A stretch of 11,132 nt of DNA from NCBI GenBank assembly GCA_044868295.1, contig JBIOWF010000219.1, positions 1 to 11,132 of the forward strand, written 5' to 3'. Below, in pieces: positions 4,186 through 11,048 of the stretch. This stretch comes from JBIOWF01 sp044868295 (GTDB taxonomy: Bacteria > Actinomycetota > Actinomycetes > Streptosporangiales > Streptosporangiaceae). Every line of letters begins with the position of its first letter. Within the stretch, counting starts at the first letter, position 1. The translations under genes and the position numbers were made by a program. The notes below the pieces were generated by a model. It did no database searches. It saw nothing but the letters and a program-made list of their open reading frames with translations, and was not told the origin of the DNA.

Positions 4186-5325
4186 CTAGCCGAGCGCCTG
4201 GGAGAGGTCGGCGAGCAGGTCCTCGATCGTCTCGATGCCGACGGACAGCCGGACCAGGTCTCCGGGCACCTCCAGGGCCGACCCCGCGACCGACGCGTGC
4301 GTCATCCGGCCCGGGTGCTCGATGAGCGACTCCACGCCGCCGAGCGACTCCCCGAGAGTGAACAGCCTCGCGCGGTTGCAGACCTCGACGGCCGCCTCCT
4401 CGCCCCCGGCGACACGGAACGACACCATCCCGCCGAAGCGCTTCATCTGCTTGGCGGCGACCTCGTGGCCGGGGTGCTCCGGCAGCCCCGGGTAGAGCAC
4501 CTGATGGACCTTCGGATGGGTCAACAGCAGGTCGACGACGCGCTCGGCGTTGTCGCAGTGCCGGTCCATTCGCACGGCCAGCGTCTTGAGGCCGCGCAGG
4601 GTCAGCCACGCGTCGAACGGCCCGGCGACCGCGCCCATGGCGTTCTGGTGGTAGGCGAGCTCATCCCCCAATTCGGCGGACCGGGCGATCAGTGCGCCGC
4701 CGACCACGTCGGAGTGTCCTCCGGCGTACTTGGTCGTCGAGTGGACCACGACGTCGGCCCCGAGCGCCAGCGGCTGCTGCAGGTACGGCGAGGCGAACGT
4801 GTTGTCCACCACGAGCAGAGCCCCCGCGTCGTGGGCGACCGCGGCGAGCGCGGCGATGTCGGCGATGCCGAGCAGCGGGTTGGTGGGCGTCTCCACCCAG
4901 ATGGCCTTGGTCGTCGGCCGTACGGCGGCGCGGACGGCCTCCACGTCCCCCAGCGGGACGGGATCGTAGGAGAGGCCCCACCGCTCCAGCACCTTCGCGA
5001 ACAGCCGGTATGTGCCACCGTACGCGTCGTCGGGGATCACGACATGGTCGCCGGGCCTGCACACGGTGCGAAGCAACGTGTCCTCGGCGGCCAGGCCCGA
5101 CGCGAACGCCAGGCCCCGGGCGCCGCCCTCGACAGCCGCGAGGCACTCCTCCAGCGCGGTCCTGGTCGGGTTGGCCGAGCGGCTGTACTCGTACCCGGCG
5201 CGCAGGCCGCCGACGCCGTCCTGCTTGTAGGTGGACACGGCGTAGATCGGCGGCACCACCGCGCCTGTATGCGGGTCCGCCTCCTGGCCTGCGTGAATGG
5301 CCAGGGTTTCGAAGCCTTCATTCAT
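4186..5325 (-). CDS. metB: Cystathionine gamma-synthase (or gamma-lyase)
   Basis: This 379-residue PLP enzyme belongs to the Cys/Met metabolism family. The synthase joins an activated homoserine to cysteine to make cystathionine for methionine. The closely related lyase splits cystathionine to cysteine, 2-oxobutyrate and ammonia. Landmarks are the N-terminal FETLAIHAGQEADP, YEYSRSANPTR, VVDNTFASPYLQQPL, the PLP lysine Lys199 in VHSTTKYAGGHSDVVGG, and SLGGVESLIEHP near the end. Length and motifs are complete. The start at ATG 5325 matches the family N-terminus. No Shine-Dalgarno is present, and TACGCT 6 bases upstream could make the transcript leaderless. A cbs gene two genes upstream suits the lyase direction, but the mycobacterial homologue is named metB, so the reaction direction stays open. 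Confidence 0.95.
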   Translation of the reverse strand: MNEGFETLAIHAGQEADPHTGAVVPPIYAVSTYKQDGVGGLRAGYEYSRSANPTRTALEECLAAVEGGARGLAFASGLAAEDTLLRTVCRPGDHVVIPDDAYGGTYRLFAKVLERWGLSYDPVPLGDVEAVRAAVRPTTKAIWVETPTNPLLGIADIAALAAVAHDAGALLVVDNTFASPYLQQPLALGADVVVHSTTKYAGGHSDVVGGALIARSAELGDELAYHQNAMGAVAGPFDAWLTLRGLKTLAVRMDRHCDNAERVVDLLLTHPKVHQVLYPGLPEHPGHEVAAKQMKRFGGMVSFRVAGGEEAAVEVCNRARLFTLGESLGGVESLIEHPGRMTHASVAGSALEVPGDLVRLSVGIETIEDLLADLSQALG

Positions 5326-5331
5326 GGGTCG

Positions 5332-5337
5332 AGCGTA
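5332..5337 (-). promoter_or_regulatory. Possible -10 element close to the metB start
   Basis: On the minus strand TACGCT (TANNNT pattern) ends 6 bases before the metB ATG, which has no ribosome binding site. This allows a leaderless metB transcript in addition to read-through from cbs. A -35 is not evident. Confidence 0.3.
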
Positions 5338-5341
5338 GCCG

Positions 5342-5530
5342 CTACGCGGCCCGGCACTCCTGAGTGTTCCTTGGGGTGTTTTGCGTCTCGCGCGGCGGGA
5401 GCCGTACGAGATCGGTGTCTTCGTGAGCATGGTCGTTCTCCATGCGGGACAGCAGCAGGGGGTCGGCGCAGGCGCACAGCACGACCACGACGACCCCCAG
5501 GGCGACCAGCACGAATGCGATTACCGTCAT
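5342..5530 (-). CDS. 62-residue single-pass membrane protein between cbs and metB
   Basis: The minus-strand ATG at 5530 follows a long purine-rich ribosome binding site, GGAGGAGGG, 7 bases away. The product begins MTVIAFVLVALGVVVVVLCA. Residues 3-18 form one very hydrophobic helix, Cys19 and Cys21 sit at its end, and the tail is polar and charged with a Cys near its C-terminus (TQECRAA). No basic n-region precedes the helix, so a lipoprotein signal is unlikely. The stop is 16 bases before metB and the start is 126 bases after cbs, all on one strand. In M. tuberculosis the membrane protein gene pra lies between cbs and metB, but this product is much smaller and I see no similarity. Function unknown. 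Confidence 0.75.
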   Translation of the reverse strand: MTVIAFVLVALGVVVVVLCACADPLLLSRMENDHAHEDTDLVRLPPRETQNTPRNTQECRAA

Positions 5531-5587
5531 TTGACTTCCCTCCTCCTTCAATGCAACAAGGCGGAGGGACCTCGCGTTTGGCACGTA

Positions 5588-5606
5588 GTGACGATTCGTG
5601 AATCAC
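5588..5606. promoter_or_regulatory. Overlapping inverted repeats upstream of the 62-residue gene
   Basis: On the minus strand, GTGA...TCAC ends bracket an inner GATTC-AC-GAATC. The two symmetries are centred at slightly different points. The element lies about 60 bases upstream of the start at 5530, in the 126-base gap after cbs. It may be an operator for the distal part of the cbs-metB block. The evidence is only symmetry. Confidence 0.2.
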
Positions 5607-5656
5607 CCGGAAGGCCGAGGATCGGCGGGGATGTCAGCCCTGGGTCGTACAGTCGT

Positions 5657-7042
5657 TCACTTCGCGGCGCTCGCCCCGCCCGCGAGGAAGGCGAGGAGGT
5701 CCTGCCGCGTGAGGAGGCCGATGGGCTTGCCGTCATCCAGGACCACGGCCGCGTCGGCCTTTTCGAGCGCCTCGACCGCGATGGCCACCGGCTCCCCAGC
5801 GCCGATCATGGGGAGCGGCGCCGACATGTGGTCACCGAGCGGGTCCTCGGCGCCGACCCGGCCACGGTAGAGCCCGTCGAGCAGGTCGCGCTCGATGATC
5901 GAGCCCACGACCTCGGCGGCCATGACCGGCGGCTCCTCCTTCATCACCGGCAGCTGCGACACGCTGTACTCGCGCATGATGGCGATCGCGGTGCCGACGG
6001 ACTCGTGGGGGTGCACGTGCACGAATTCGGGGAGCCCCGTGACCTTACGGCCCAGCACGTCACCGACGAGACCCTCGTCGCTGGACGACGTGAGGAACCC
6101 GTAGTCGGCCATCCAGTCGTCATTGAAGATCTTCGACAGGTAGCCCCGGCCGCCGTCCGGCAGCAGGACGACCACCACGTCGTCCGGTCCGGCGCTCCGC
6201 GCCACCTGGAGGGCCGCGACCACGGCCATGCCACAGGATCCGCCGACGAGCAGCGCCTCCTCACGGGCCAGGCGCCGGGTCATGCCGAAGGAGTCCTTGT
6301 CGGAGACCGCGATGATCTGGTCACAGATCGTCGTGTCGTACGTCTCCGGCCAGATGTCCTCTCCGACCCCCTCGACGAGGTAGGGACGGCCGGTGCCACC
6401 CGAGTAGACCGAACCCTCGGGATCGGCACCGATGATCTTCACTCGGCCGCCGGAGATCTCCTTGAGGTATTTGCCGGTGCCGCTGATCGTGCCGCCGGTC
6501 CCGATGCCCGCGACGAAATGGGTCACCCTGCCCTCGGTCTGCTCCCAGATCTCCGGACCCGTCGAGTGGTAGTGGCTCGCGGGGTTCTCCGGGTTGGAGT
6601 ACTGATCGGGCTTCCAGGCGTTCGGCGTCTCACCGGCGAGCCGGTCGGAGACCGAGTAGTACGAATCAGGATGGTCCGGCGAGACGGCCGTCGGGCAGAC
6701 CACGACCTCGGCGCCGTACGCCCTGAGCACGGCGATCTTGTCCTGGGCGACCTTGTCCGGGCACACGAACAGGCACCGGTAGCCTCTCTCCTGGGCCACG
6801 ATGGCCAGCCCGACCCCGGTGTTGCCCGACGTCGGCTCGACGATCGTGCCGCCCGGCCTGAGCGCGCCGCTCCGCTCGGCTGCCTCGATCATCCGCAGCG
6901 CGATCCGGTCCTTCACCGAGCCGCCCGGGTTGAAATATTCCACCTTGGCCAGCACCTGCGCCGACGCCCCGGCGGCCACCTTGCGCAGTCGAACCAGCGG
7001 GGTGTTGCCCATCAGTTCGACCAGCGAATCATGAACGCGCAC
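5657..7042 (-). CDS. cbs: Cystathionine beta-synthase
   Basis: This 461-residue cytoplasmic PLP enzyme condenses serine and homocysteine to cystathionine, the first step of reverse transsulfuration. The catalytic domain shows NTPLVRL, the PLP lysine Lys44 in NPGGSVKDR, PTSGNTG (70-76), the phosphate loop GIGTGGTISGTG (179-190) and GGSCG (267-271). Two C-terminal CBS domains follow (about 326-391 and 399-456), the usual regulatory pair. No N-terminal haem segment is present, as expected in bacteria. I chose GTG 7042, giving MRVHDSLVELMGNTP. AAGGTGG lies 8 bases upstream of it, whereas the GTG at 7054 has no ribosome binding site. The gene heads a same-strand block with the 62-residue protein and metB and is divergent from the SGNH hydrolase. 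Confidence 0.97.
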   Translation of the reverse strand: MRVHDSLVELMGNTPLVRLRKVAAGASAQVLAKVEYFNPGGSVKDRIALRMIEAAERSGALRPGGTIVEPTSGNTGVGLAIVAQERGYRCLFVCPDKVAQDKIAVLRAYGAEVVVCPTAVSPDHPDSYYSVSDRLAGETPNAWKPDQYSNPENPASHYHSTGPEIWEQTEGRVTHFVAGIGTGGTISGTGKYLKEISGGRVKIIGADPEGSVYSGGTGRPYLVEGVGEDIWPETYDTTICDQIIAVSDKDSFGMTRRLAREEALLVGGSCGMAVVAALQVARSAGPDDVVVVLLPDGGRGYLSKIFNDDWMADYGFLTSSSDEGLVGDVLGRKVTGLPEFVHVHPHESVGTAIAIMREYSVSQLPVMKEEPPVMAAEVVGSIIERDLLDGLYRGRVGAEDPLGDHMSAPLPMIGAGEPVAIAVEALEKADAAVVLDDGKPIGLLTRQDLLAFLAGGASAAK

Positions 7043-7164
7043 CGCGAAGACCACCTTGATTTACCGAAGCTTTGTCAGCCTGCCTGCAGCCGGGGTCCCG
7101 AGGGGGTGGCCGGGATTCGGCTAGTTTCTTATCTCAAACCGTACCGTCACGTAGGGGAGAGCAG
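7043..7164. promoter_or_regulatory. Divergent promoter region between cbs and the SGNH hydrolase
   Basis: This 122-base gap must hold promoters for both directions. For the rightward gene, TAGTTT (7122-7127) and TATCTC (7130-7135) are the AT-richest candidates for a -10, without a good -35. A weak inverted repeat AGCCG...CGGCT spans 7088-7122. I see no recognisable SAM riboswitch or other conserved leader before cbs. Confidence 0.4.
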
Positions 7165-8136
7165 GTGATCTGGACTCCCGGCGCGGCGCGCACGGCGCGC
7201 CGGATCGCCACCGCGGCGGCGGTGGGCGGCGGCGGGCTCACCGTCCTGGGCGCGGCCACGTACGCGCTGCTGCTGGCCGAAGCCACGGTCGCACGCAGGA
7301 TCGTGGGTCAACCGCACGGCCTCGACGGCCCTCCGGCCGACGGCGTCTACGGCGACTTCGACGGCGAGCCGATCAGCATGGTCATGCTCGGCGACTCGAC
7401 GGCCGTGGGCCTCGGCATGACCGATCCGGCCGACACCCCCGGCGTCAGCATCGCATTGAGCCTGGCCACTGTGGCCGAGCGCCCGGTACGGCTCAGCGTC
7501 GTCGGCCAGTCCGGCGCCGCCTCCGCGGAGCTCGGCGAGCAGGTGGACCGCGCGCTCCTGGCCCGGCCCGGCATCGCCGTCATCTTCGTCGGCGCCAACG
7601 ACGTGACGACGGCGACCGTTCCCGCCCACGCCGTACGCCACCTGCAGAAGGCCGTGCGGCGACTGCGCGAGGAAGGCGTGGAGGTCGTCGTCGGGACCTG
7701 CCCCGACCTGGGCACGGTCCGCCCCCTCCCGCAGCCGCTGCGCTGGGTCAGCCGCCGCTGGAGCCGGCAACTCGCCGCCGCCCAGACGGTGGCCGTGATC
7801 GAGGCCGGCGGCCGGACGGTGGCCTTCGCCGACCTGCTCGGACCCGAGTTCGACTCCAACCCGAACGAGATGTTCGGGCCTGATCGTTTTCATCCATCTG
7901 CCCGAGGCTACCTACAGGCCGCGTACACAGTGCTACCGTCTGTATGCGCCGCGTTGGGTTTGTGGCCCGAGCCCAGACCCCTGCGCGGTGCAGGATCGCA
8001 ACTGGCGGCAATGGCCGTGGAGGAACCCGGCACCGAGGTCATCGCGACCCAGGTCGCCGGCCGGGCATTCGGCCCCCAGGGACGCTGGGCGGCACTTGTC
8101 CGCCGGCGATCAGGGCCGATGCCCGACAGTACCTAG
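7165..8136 (+). CDS. Membrane-anchored SGNH/GDSL family hydrolase
   Basis: This 323-residue esterase or lipase-like protein starts at GTG 7165 with AGGGGAGA just upstream. An N-terminal hydrophobic segment (about 15-40, AVGGGGLTVLGAATYALLLA) after an Arg-rich start looks like an uncleaved anchor, placing the enzyme outside the membrane. All SGNH blocks are visible: GDST with nucleophile Ser78 in MVMLGDSTAVGLG, block II VVGQSGAAS, block III VGAND (Asn145), and block V DRFHPS with Asp240 and His243. It should hydrolyse an ester or deacetylate a cell-envelope substrate, but the substrate is unknown. Position next to cbs and near a thiolase matches the exported esterase Rv1075c of M. tuberculosis. 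A tail of about 50 residues after the domain is low in complexity. The in-frame ATG at 7072 lacks a ribosome binding site. Confidence 0.92.
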   Translation: MIWTPGAARTARRIATAAAVGGGGLTVLGAATYALLLAEATVARRIVGQPHGLDGPPADGVYGDFDGEPISMVMLGDSTAVGLGMTDPADTPGVSIALSLATVAERPVRLSVVGQSGAASAELGEQVDRALLARPGIAVIFVGANDVTTATVPAHAVRHLQKAVRRLREEGVEVVVGTCPDLGTVRPLPQPLRWVSRRWSRQLAAAQTVAVIEAGGRTVAFADLLGPEFDSNPNEMFGPDRFHPSARGYLQAAYTVLPSVCAALGLWPEPRPLRGAGSQLAAMAVEEPGTEVIATQVAGRAFGPQGRWAALVRRRSGPMPDST

Positions 8137-8183
8137 TGCCGGTCACCTTGCGCGGCCAGTCCATCACCCCCCGTAGGAGTGAA

Positions 8184-9542
8184 ATGACCAGGCCTCACGC
8201 GAAACGCGTTCGCGCGCTCGCCTCCGTCGTCCTGCTGACCAGCGGGGCCCTGGCCGGCTGCTCCGGCAGTGACGCCGCCACGGCAAAGTTCTCGACCTGG
8301 CAGAACAGCCAGGTCAACGTCGTGAGCCGGGCCACCACAGGCGGCGGCGTGGTCGCGACCACCTCGATGAAACCCGGCGGCGCGCTGGAGACGGTCAGCC
8401 TCGACCTGGCGACCGGCAAGAAGCTCTGGGCCTACCCGTCGACGATGGCCGGCCGACTGCCCGGCATGGGCGTCCAGGCGCCGGCGACCGTCGAGACCGG
8501 CAAGAACCAGGCCGTCGTGGTCTCGGTCGACCCCAGCAAGCAGAGCAAGTGGAACGCGACGCTCGTCGCCCGGGACGCCCGCACCGGGCAGCAGAAATGG
8601 ACCCGGCCCATCCACTCGACCTTCGGTCCCCAGCGTTGCGGGCCGTACATCTGCTTCCCGGAGCACACCGCGCTCGCCACGGCCCGCGTCGTCGTGCTGG
8701 AGCCGCAGACGGGCAGGACCCTCTGGCGGATCAGCGGCATCGCCGAGGTCGAGTGGTCCGACCCGACTCGCGTGATCCTGCTGCGGCTCGCAGCTCATCC
8801 GGTCCTTGAGGCGCACGACCTGAAGACCGGCAAGACGCTGTGGCAGATTCCCATCGAACAAGCCCTCGGCTCGGGCGTCGACCTGTCCGGCGGATGGGCC
8901 TTCGGCGCCACCGGAGACCATCTGGTGGGCTACGTCGCGCCCTACACCAACCCGCGGACCAAGAAGACGTCGACGTTCGGCCTCTTCTCCGTCCGGCTCG
9001 CCGACGGCGTCGTCGACTGGATGCGGCCCTCGGTGGTCCGCGTCTACCCGAGTGGCAACCCGGCGTTCGCGCCCATCGTCCGGCCGGTGGACCAGCAGGG
9101 GCAGTACGGCGGATTCGCCCGCCTGGACGGCCAGAGCGGCCGGGTCGTCGGCCAGATCACCGCGACTCAGGTGCCCGGCTCGGGCTGGTGGCTCGCGTTC
9201 CCGCAGAAGATGGACAAGCTCGGCTTTCTCAAGCACAACGCCCCGGGATCCGCCTTCGACCTGGCGACCGGTCAGACCGCCTCGGTCAAGGGCGTCAACG
9301 GCTGGTCGTTCTGCGTGACCGATCCACAGCCGCTGCGGCTGGCCGGAGCCTCACCGGGCTTCTACTCGGTCGCCGCGCTGTGCGAGTTCGACCTGGCCAC
9401 GGGCAAGCGGATCACCTCCGACGGCGCACCGCCCGCGTGGTTCACCGGCAGCCAGAGCGGCTGGCGCCTGTGGCGCGACGAGCAGGGCACCCTCCACGCG
9501 ATCAACGACAGCACCGGAACCGCCCCCGGCATGTACGGCTGA
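8184..9542 (+). CDS. Lipoprotein with PQQ-type beta-propeller
   Basis: This 452-residue exported lipoprotein has a basic n-region (MTRPHAKRVR), a hydrophobic core and the lipobox LAGC with lipidated Cys26. The rest is built from blades of the PQQ/quinoprotein-like type, each ending in a D.xTGx.lW pattern. Examples are SLDLATGKKLWAY, ARDARTGQQKWTR, LEPQTGRTLWRIS, AHDLKTGKTLWQI, FDLATGQTAS and FDLATGKRIT. At least seven are visible. Such propellers mostly act as binding scaffolds in the envelope, like BamB. Nothing shows that PQQ itself is bound. AGGAGT precedes the ATG. The gene starts 47 bases after the SGNH hydrolase on the same strand, so the two are probably co-transcribed. No equivalent lies here in the mycobacterial cluster as I recall it. 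Confidence 0.9.
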   Translation: MTRPHAKRVRALASVVLLTSGALAGCSGSDAATAKFSTWQNSQVNVVSRATTGGGVVATTSMKPGGALETVSLDLATGKKLWAYPSTMAGRLPGMGVQAPATVETGKNQAVVVSVDPSKQSKWNATLVARDARTGQQKWTRPIHSTFGPQRCGPYICFPEHTALATARVVVLEPQTGRTLWRISGIAEVEWSDPTRVILLRLAAHPVLEAHDLKTGKTLWQIPIEQALGSGVDLSGGWAFGATGDHLVGYVAPYTNPRTKKTSTFGLFSVRLADGVVDWMRPSVVRVYPSGNPAFAPIVRPVDQQGQYGGFARLDGQSGRVVGQITATQVPGSGWWLAFPQKMDKLGFLKHNAPGSAFDLATGQTASVKGVNGWSFCVTDPQPLRLAGASPGFYSVAALCEFDLATGKRITSDGAPPAWFTGSQSGWRLWRDEQGTLHAINDSTGTAPGMYG

Positions 9543-9799
9543 ATTGATGGCGCTCGCTCCGCTCGCGCGGCTGCGGGCGCCCCTGAGTCGGCTCCTGCCC
9601 TCGTCGCGTGCTCACTCGTACCTCGCTCCGCGCGCTCCTCAGTTAGTTCACCGCCGCGCCCTCCGCGTTGATGGCGTAGTAGAAAGTTCTGTTTTTCTGG
9701 GGGCCGGGGCGTGGCGGGAGCCGTACCGCGGGGTAACCTCCGCAGGAGGAGCCGCTCGAATCTGGGTGGGGTGGCGGGAGAAGCAGGCAGGAGAGCCCT
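9543..9799. other. Intergenic region before the thiolase gene
   Basis: The first 40 bases are rich in CGCTCG motifs, and GGCGC (9549-9553) can pair with GCGCC (9577-9581), a weak terminator candidate. A T run (9692-9696) follows a partly paired GC-rich stretch and is another. On the minus strand 9643-9690 has strong coding bias (see the separate entry). TAACCT at 9734-9739 is a possible -10 for the thiolase, and CCTCC-GCA-GGAGG forms a small hairpin right after it. GTGGCGGGAG occurs at 9711 and again at 9771. Confidence 0.4.
9643..9690 (-). pseudogene. Possible remnant of a gene 3' end
   Basis: On the minus strand this stretch reads NRTFYYAINAEGAAVN and then a TAA stop. The 13 codons before the stop, from TTC onward, all end in G or C, the signature of a real gene here, but upstream the frame loses this bias. 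No start or ribosome binding site is close. It may be the tail of a broken gene or part of a dispersed intergenic element. I do not recognise the peptide. Confidence 0.3.
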
Positions 9800-11020
9800 A
9801 TGCCCGAGGCAGTCATCGTGGCGACCGCACGTTCGCCGATCGGTCGCGCCTTCAAGGGGTCGCTCAAGGACATCCGTCCGGACGACCTGACCGCTCAGAT
9901 GATCACTGCGGCGCTCGCCAAGGTCCCCCAGCTCGACCCGCACCAGGTCGACGACCTGATGCTCGGCTGCGGCCTGCCCGGCGGCGAGCAGGGCTTCAAC
10001 ATGGCCCGCGTCGTGTCGGTGCTGCTGGGCCTGGACGGCGTGCCCGGCACAACCGTCACCCGATACTGCTCGTCGTCGCTGCAGACCACGCGCATGGCCT
10101 TCCACGCCATCAAGGCGGGCGAGGGCGACGTGTTCATCTCCGCCGGCGTCGAGGCCGTCTCTCGGTTCGTCAAGGGCAACTCGGACTCGCTGCCCGACAC
10201 GACCAATCCGATCTTCCTCGACGCCAAGGGCCGCACCGACAGGGCGGCCGAGGGCGGTGCCCCGGTGTGGCACGACCCGCGCGAGGACGGCACGGTGCCG
10301 GACATCTACATCGCGATGGGGCAGACAGCGGAAAACCTGGCCGCGCTGAAGGGCGTCACCCGTGAGGAGCAGGACGAGTTCGGCGTCCGCTCGCAGAACC
10401 TGGCGGAGAAGGCCCTCGCGAACGGCTTCTGGGAGACGGACGTCACCCCGGTGACCCTTCCGGACGGCACCGTCGTGAGCAAGGACGACGGGCCCCGCGC
10501 GGGGACGACGTACGAGGCGGTTTCCCAGCTCAAGCCGGTCTTCCGTCCTGACGGCACGATCACGGCGGGCAACTGCTGCCCGCTGAACGACGGCGCGGCG
10601 GCCGTGATCGTCATGAGTGACACGAAGGCGGCCGCGCTGGGGATCACTCCGCTGGCCAGGATCGTCTCGACCGGCGTGACCGGGCTGTCCCCCGAGATCA
10701 TGGGGCTCGGCCCCGTCGAGGCGTCCAAGCAGGCGCTCGACCGCGCCGGGATGTCCATCGGCGACGTGGACCTCGTCGAGATCAACGAGGCTTTCGCCGC
10801 CCAGGTCATCCCGTCGTACCAGGAGCTCGGCATCGACCTCGACCGGCTCAACGTCAACGGCGGCGCGATCGCGGTCGGGCACCCGTTCGGCATGACCGGC
10901 GCCCGGATCACGTCGACCCTGATCAACAGCCTCAGGTTCCACGACAAGTCGATCGGCCTGGAGACCATGTGCGTCGGCGGCGGCCAGGGCATGGCGATGG
11001 TGCTGGAGCGGCTGGTCTAG
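9800..11020 (+). CDS. Acetyl-CoA C-acyltransferase (thiolase)
   Basis: This 406-residue cytoplasmic enzyme cleaves 3-ketoacyl-CoA with CoA, or runs the reverse condensation of two acyl-CoAs. It has the full length of a degradative-type thiolase. The acyl-accepting Cys90 lies in TVTRYCSSSLQTTRMA. EINEAFAAQ (Asn329), the GHPFGMTGAR motif with His361 and the second catalytic Cys391 in ETMCVGGGQGMAMV complete the active site. AGGAGAG precedes ATG 9800. The early RSPIGRAFKGSL is typical of the FadA/acetyl-CoA acetyltransferase group. By gene order it corresponds to fadA3 (Rv1074c) of M. tuberculosis. The 257-base gap upstream suggests its own promoter. Confidence 0.96.
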   Translation: MPEAVIVATARSPIGRAFKGSLKDIRPDDLTAQMITAALAKVPQLDPHQVDDLMLGCGLPGGEQGFNMARVVSVLLGLDGVPGTTVTRYCSSSLQTTRMAFHAIKAGEGDVFISAGVEAVSRFVKGNSDSLPDTTNPIFLDAKGRTDRAAEGGAPVWHDPREDGTVPDIYIAMGQTAENLAALKGVTREEQDEFGVRSQNLAEKALANGFWETDVTPVTLPDGTVVSKDDGPRAGTTYEAVSQLKPVFRPDGTITAGNCCPLNDGAAAVIVMSDTKAAALGITPLARIVSTGVTGLSPEIMGLGPVEASKQALDRAGMSIGDVDLVEINEAFAAQVIPSYQELGIDLDRLNVNGGAIAVGHPFGMTGARITSTLINSLRFHDKSIGLETMCVGGGQGMAMVLERLV

Positions 11021-11048
11021 GGAGTGTCCGCGCGTCGTGTAGTGGGAC

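Noticed and set aside
3587..4609. A 340-codon minus-strand frame spanning the metB end, the minisatellite and the DUF2269-like gene
   Set aside because: It crosses two real genes in the wrong frame or strand and remains open only because of GC bias.
7043..7164. A SAM riboswitch or other leader before cbs
   Set aside because: The gap is short, and no conserved riboswitch helices can be recognised by eye.
7072..7164. Longer N-terminus for the SGNH hydrolase from ATG 7072
   Set aside because: There is no ribosome binding site there, whereas GTG 7165 has AGGGGAGA and is followed directly by the membrane anchor.
5381..7168. A 595-codon plus-strand open frame across cbs
   Set aside because: It is antisense to cbs, whose PLP and CBS-domain motifs are unmistakable. 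Such frames arise from high third-position GC, and its product has no recognisable motif.
8133..9236. A 367-codon minus-strand open frame across the lipoprotein gene
   Set aside because: It is the shadow of a gene with a clear lipobox and propeller repeats.
9362..10942. A 526-codon minus-strand open frame across the thiolase
   Set aside because: It is antisense to a thiolase with complete catalytic motifs, its composition is rich in Arg, Asp, Gly and His, and it has no ribosome binding site.
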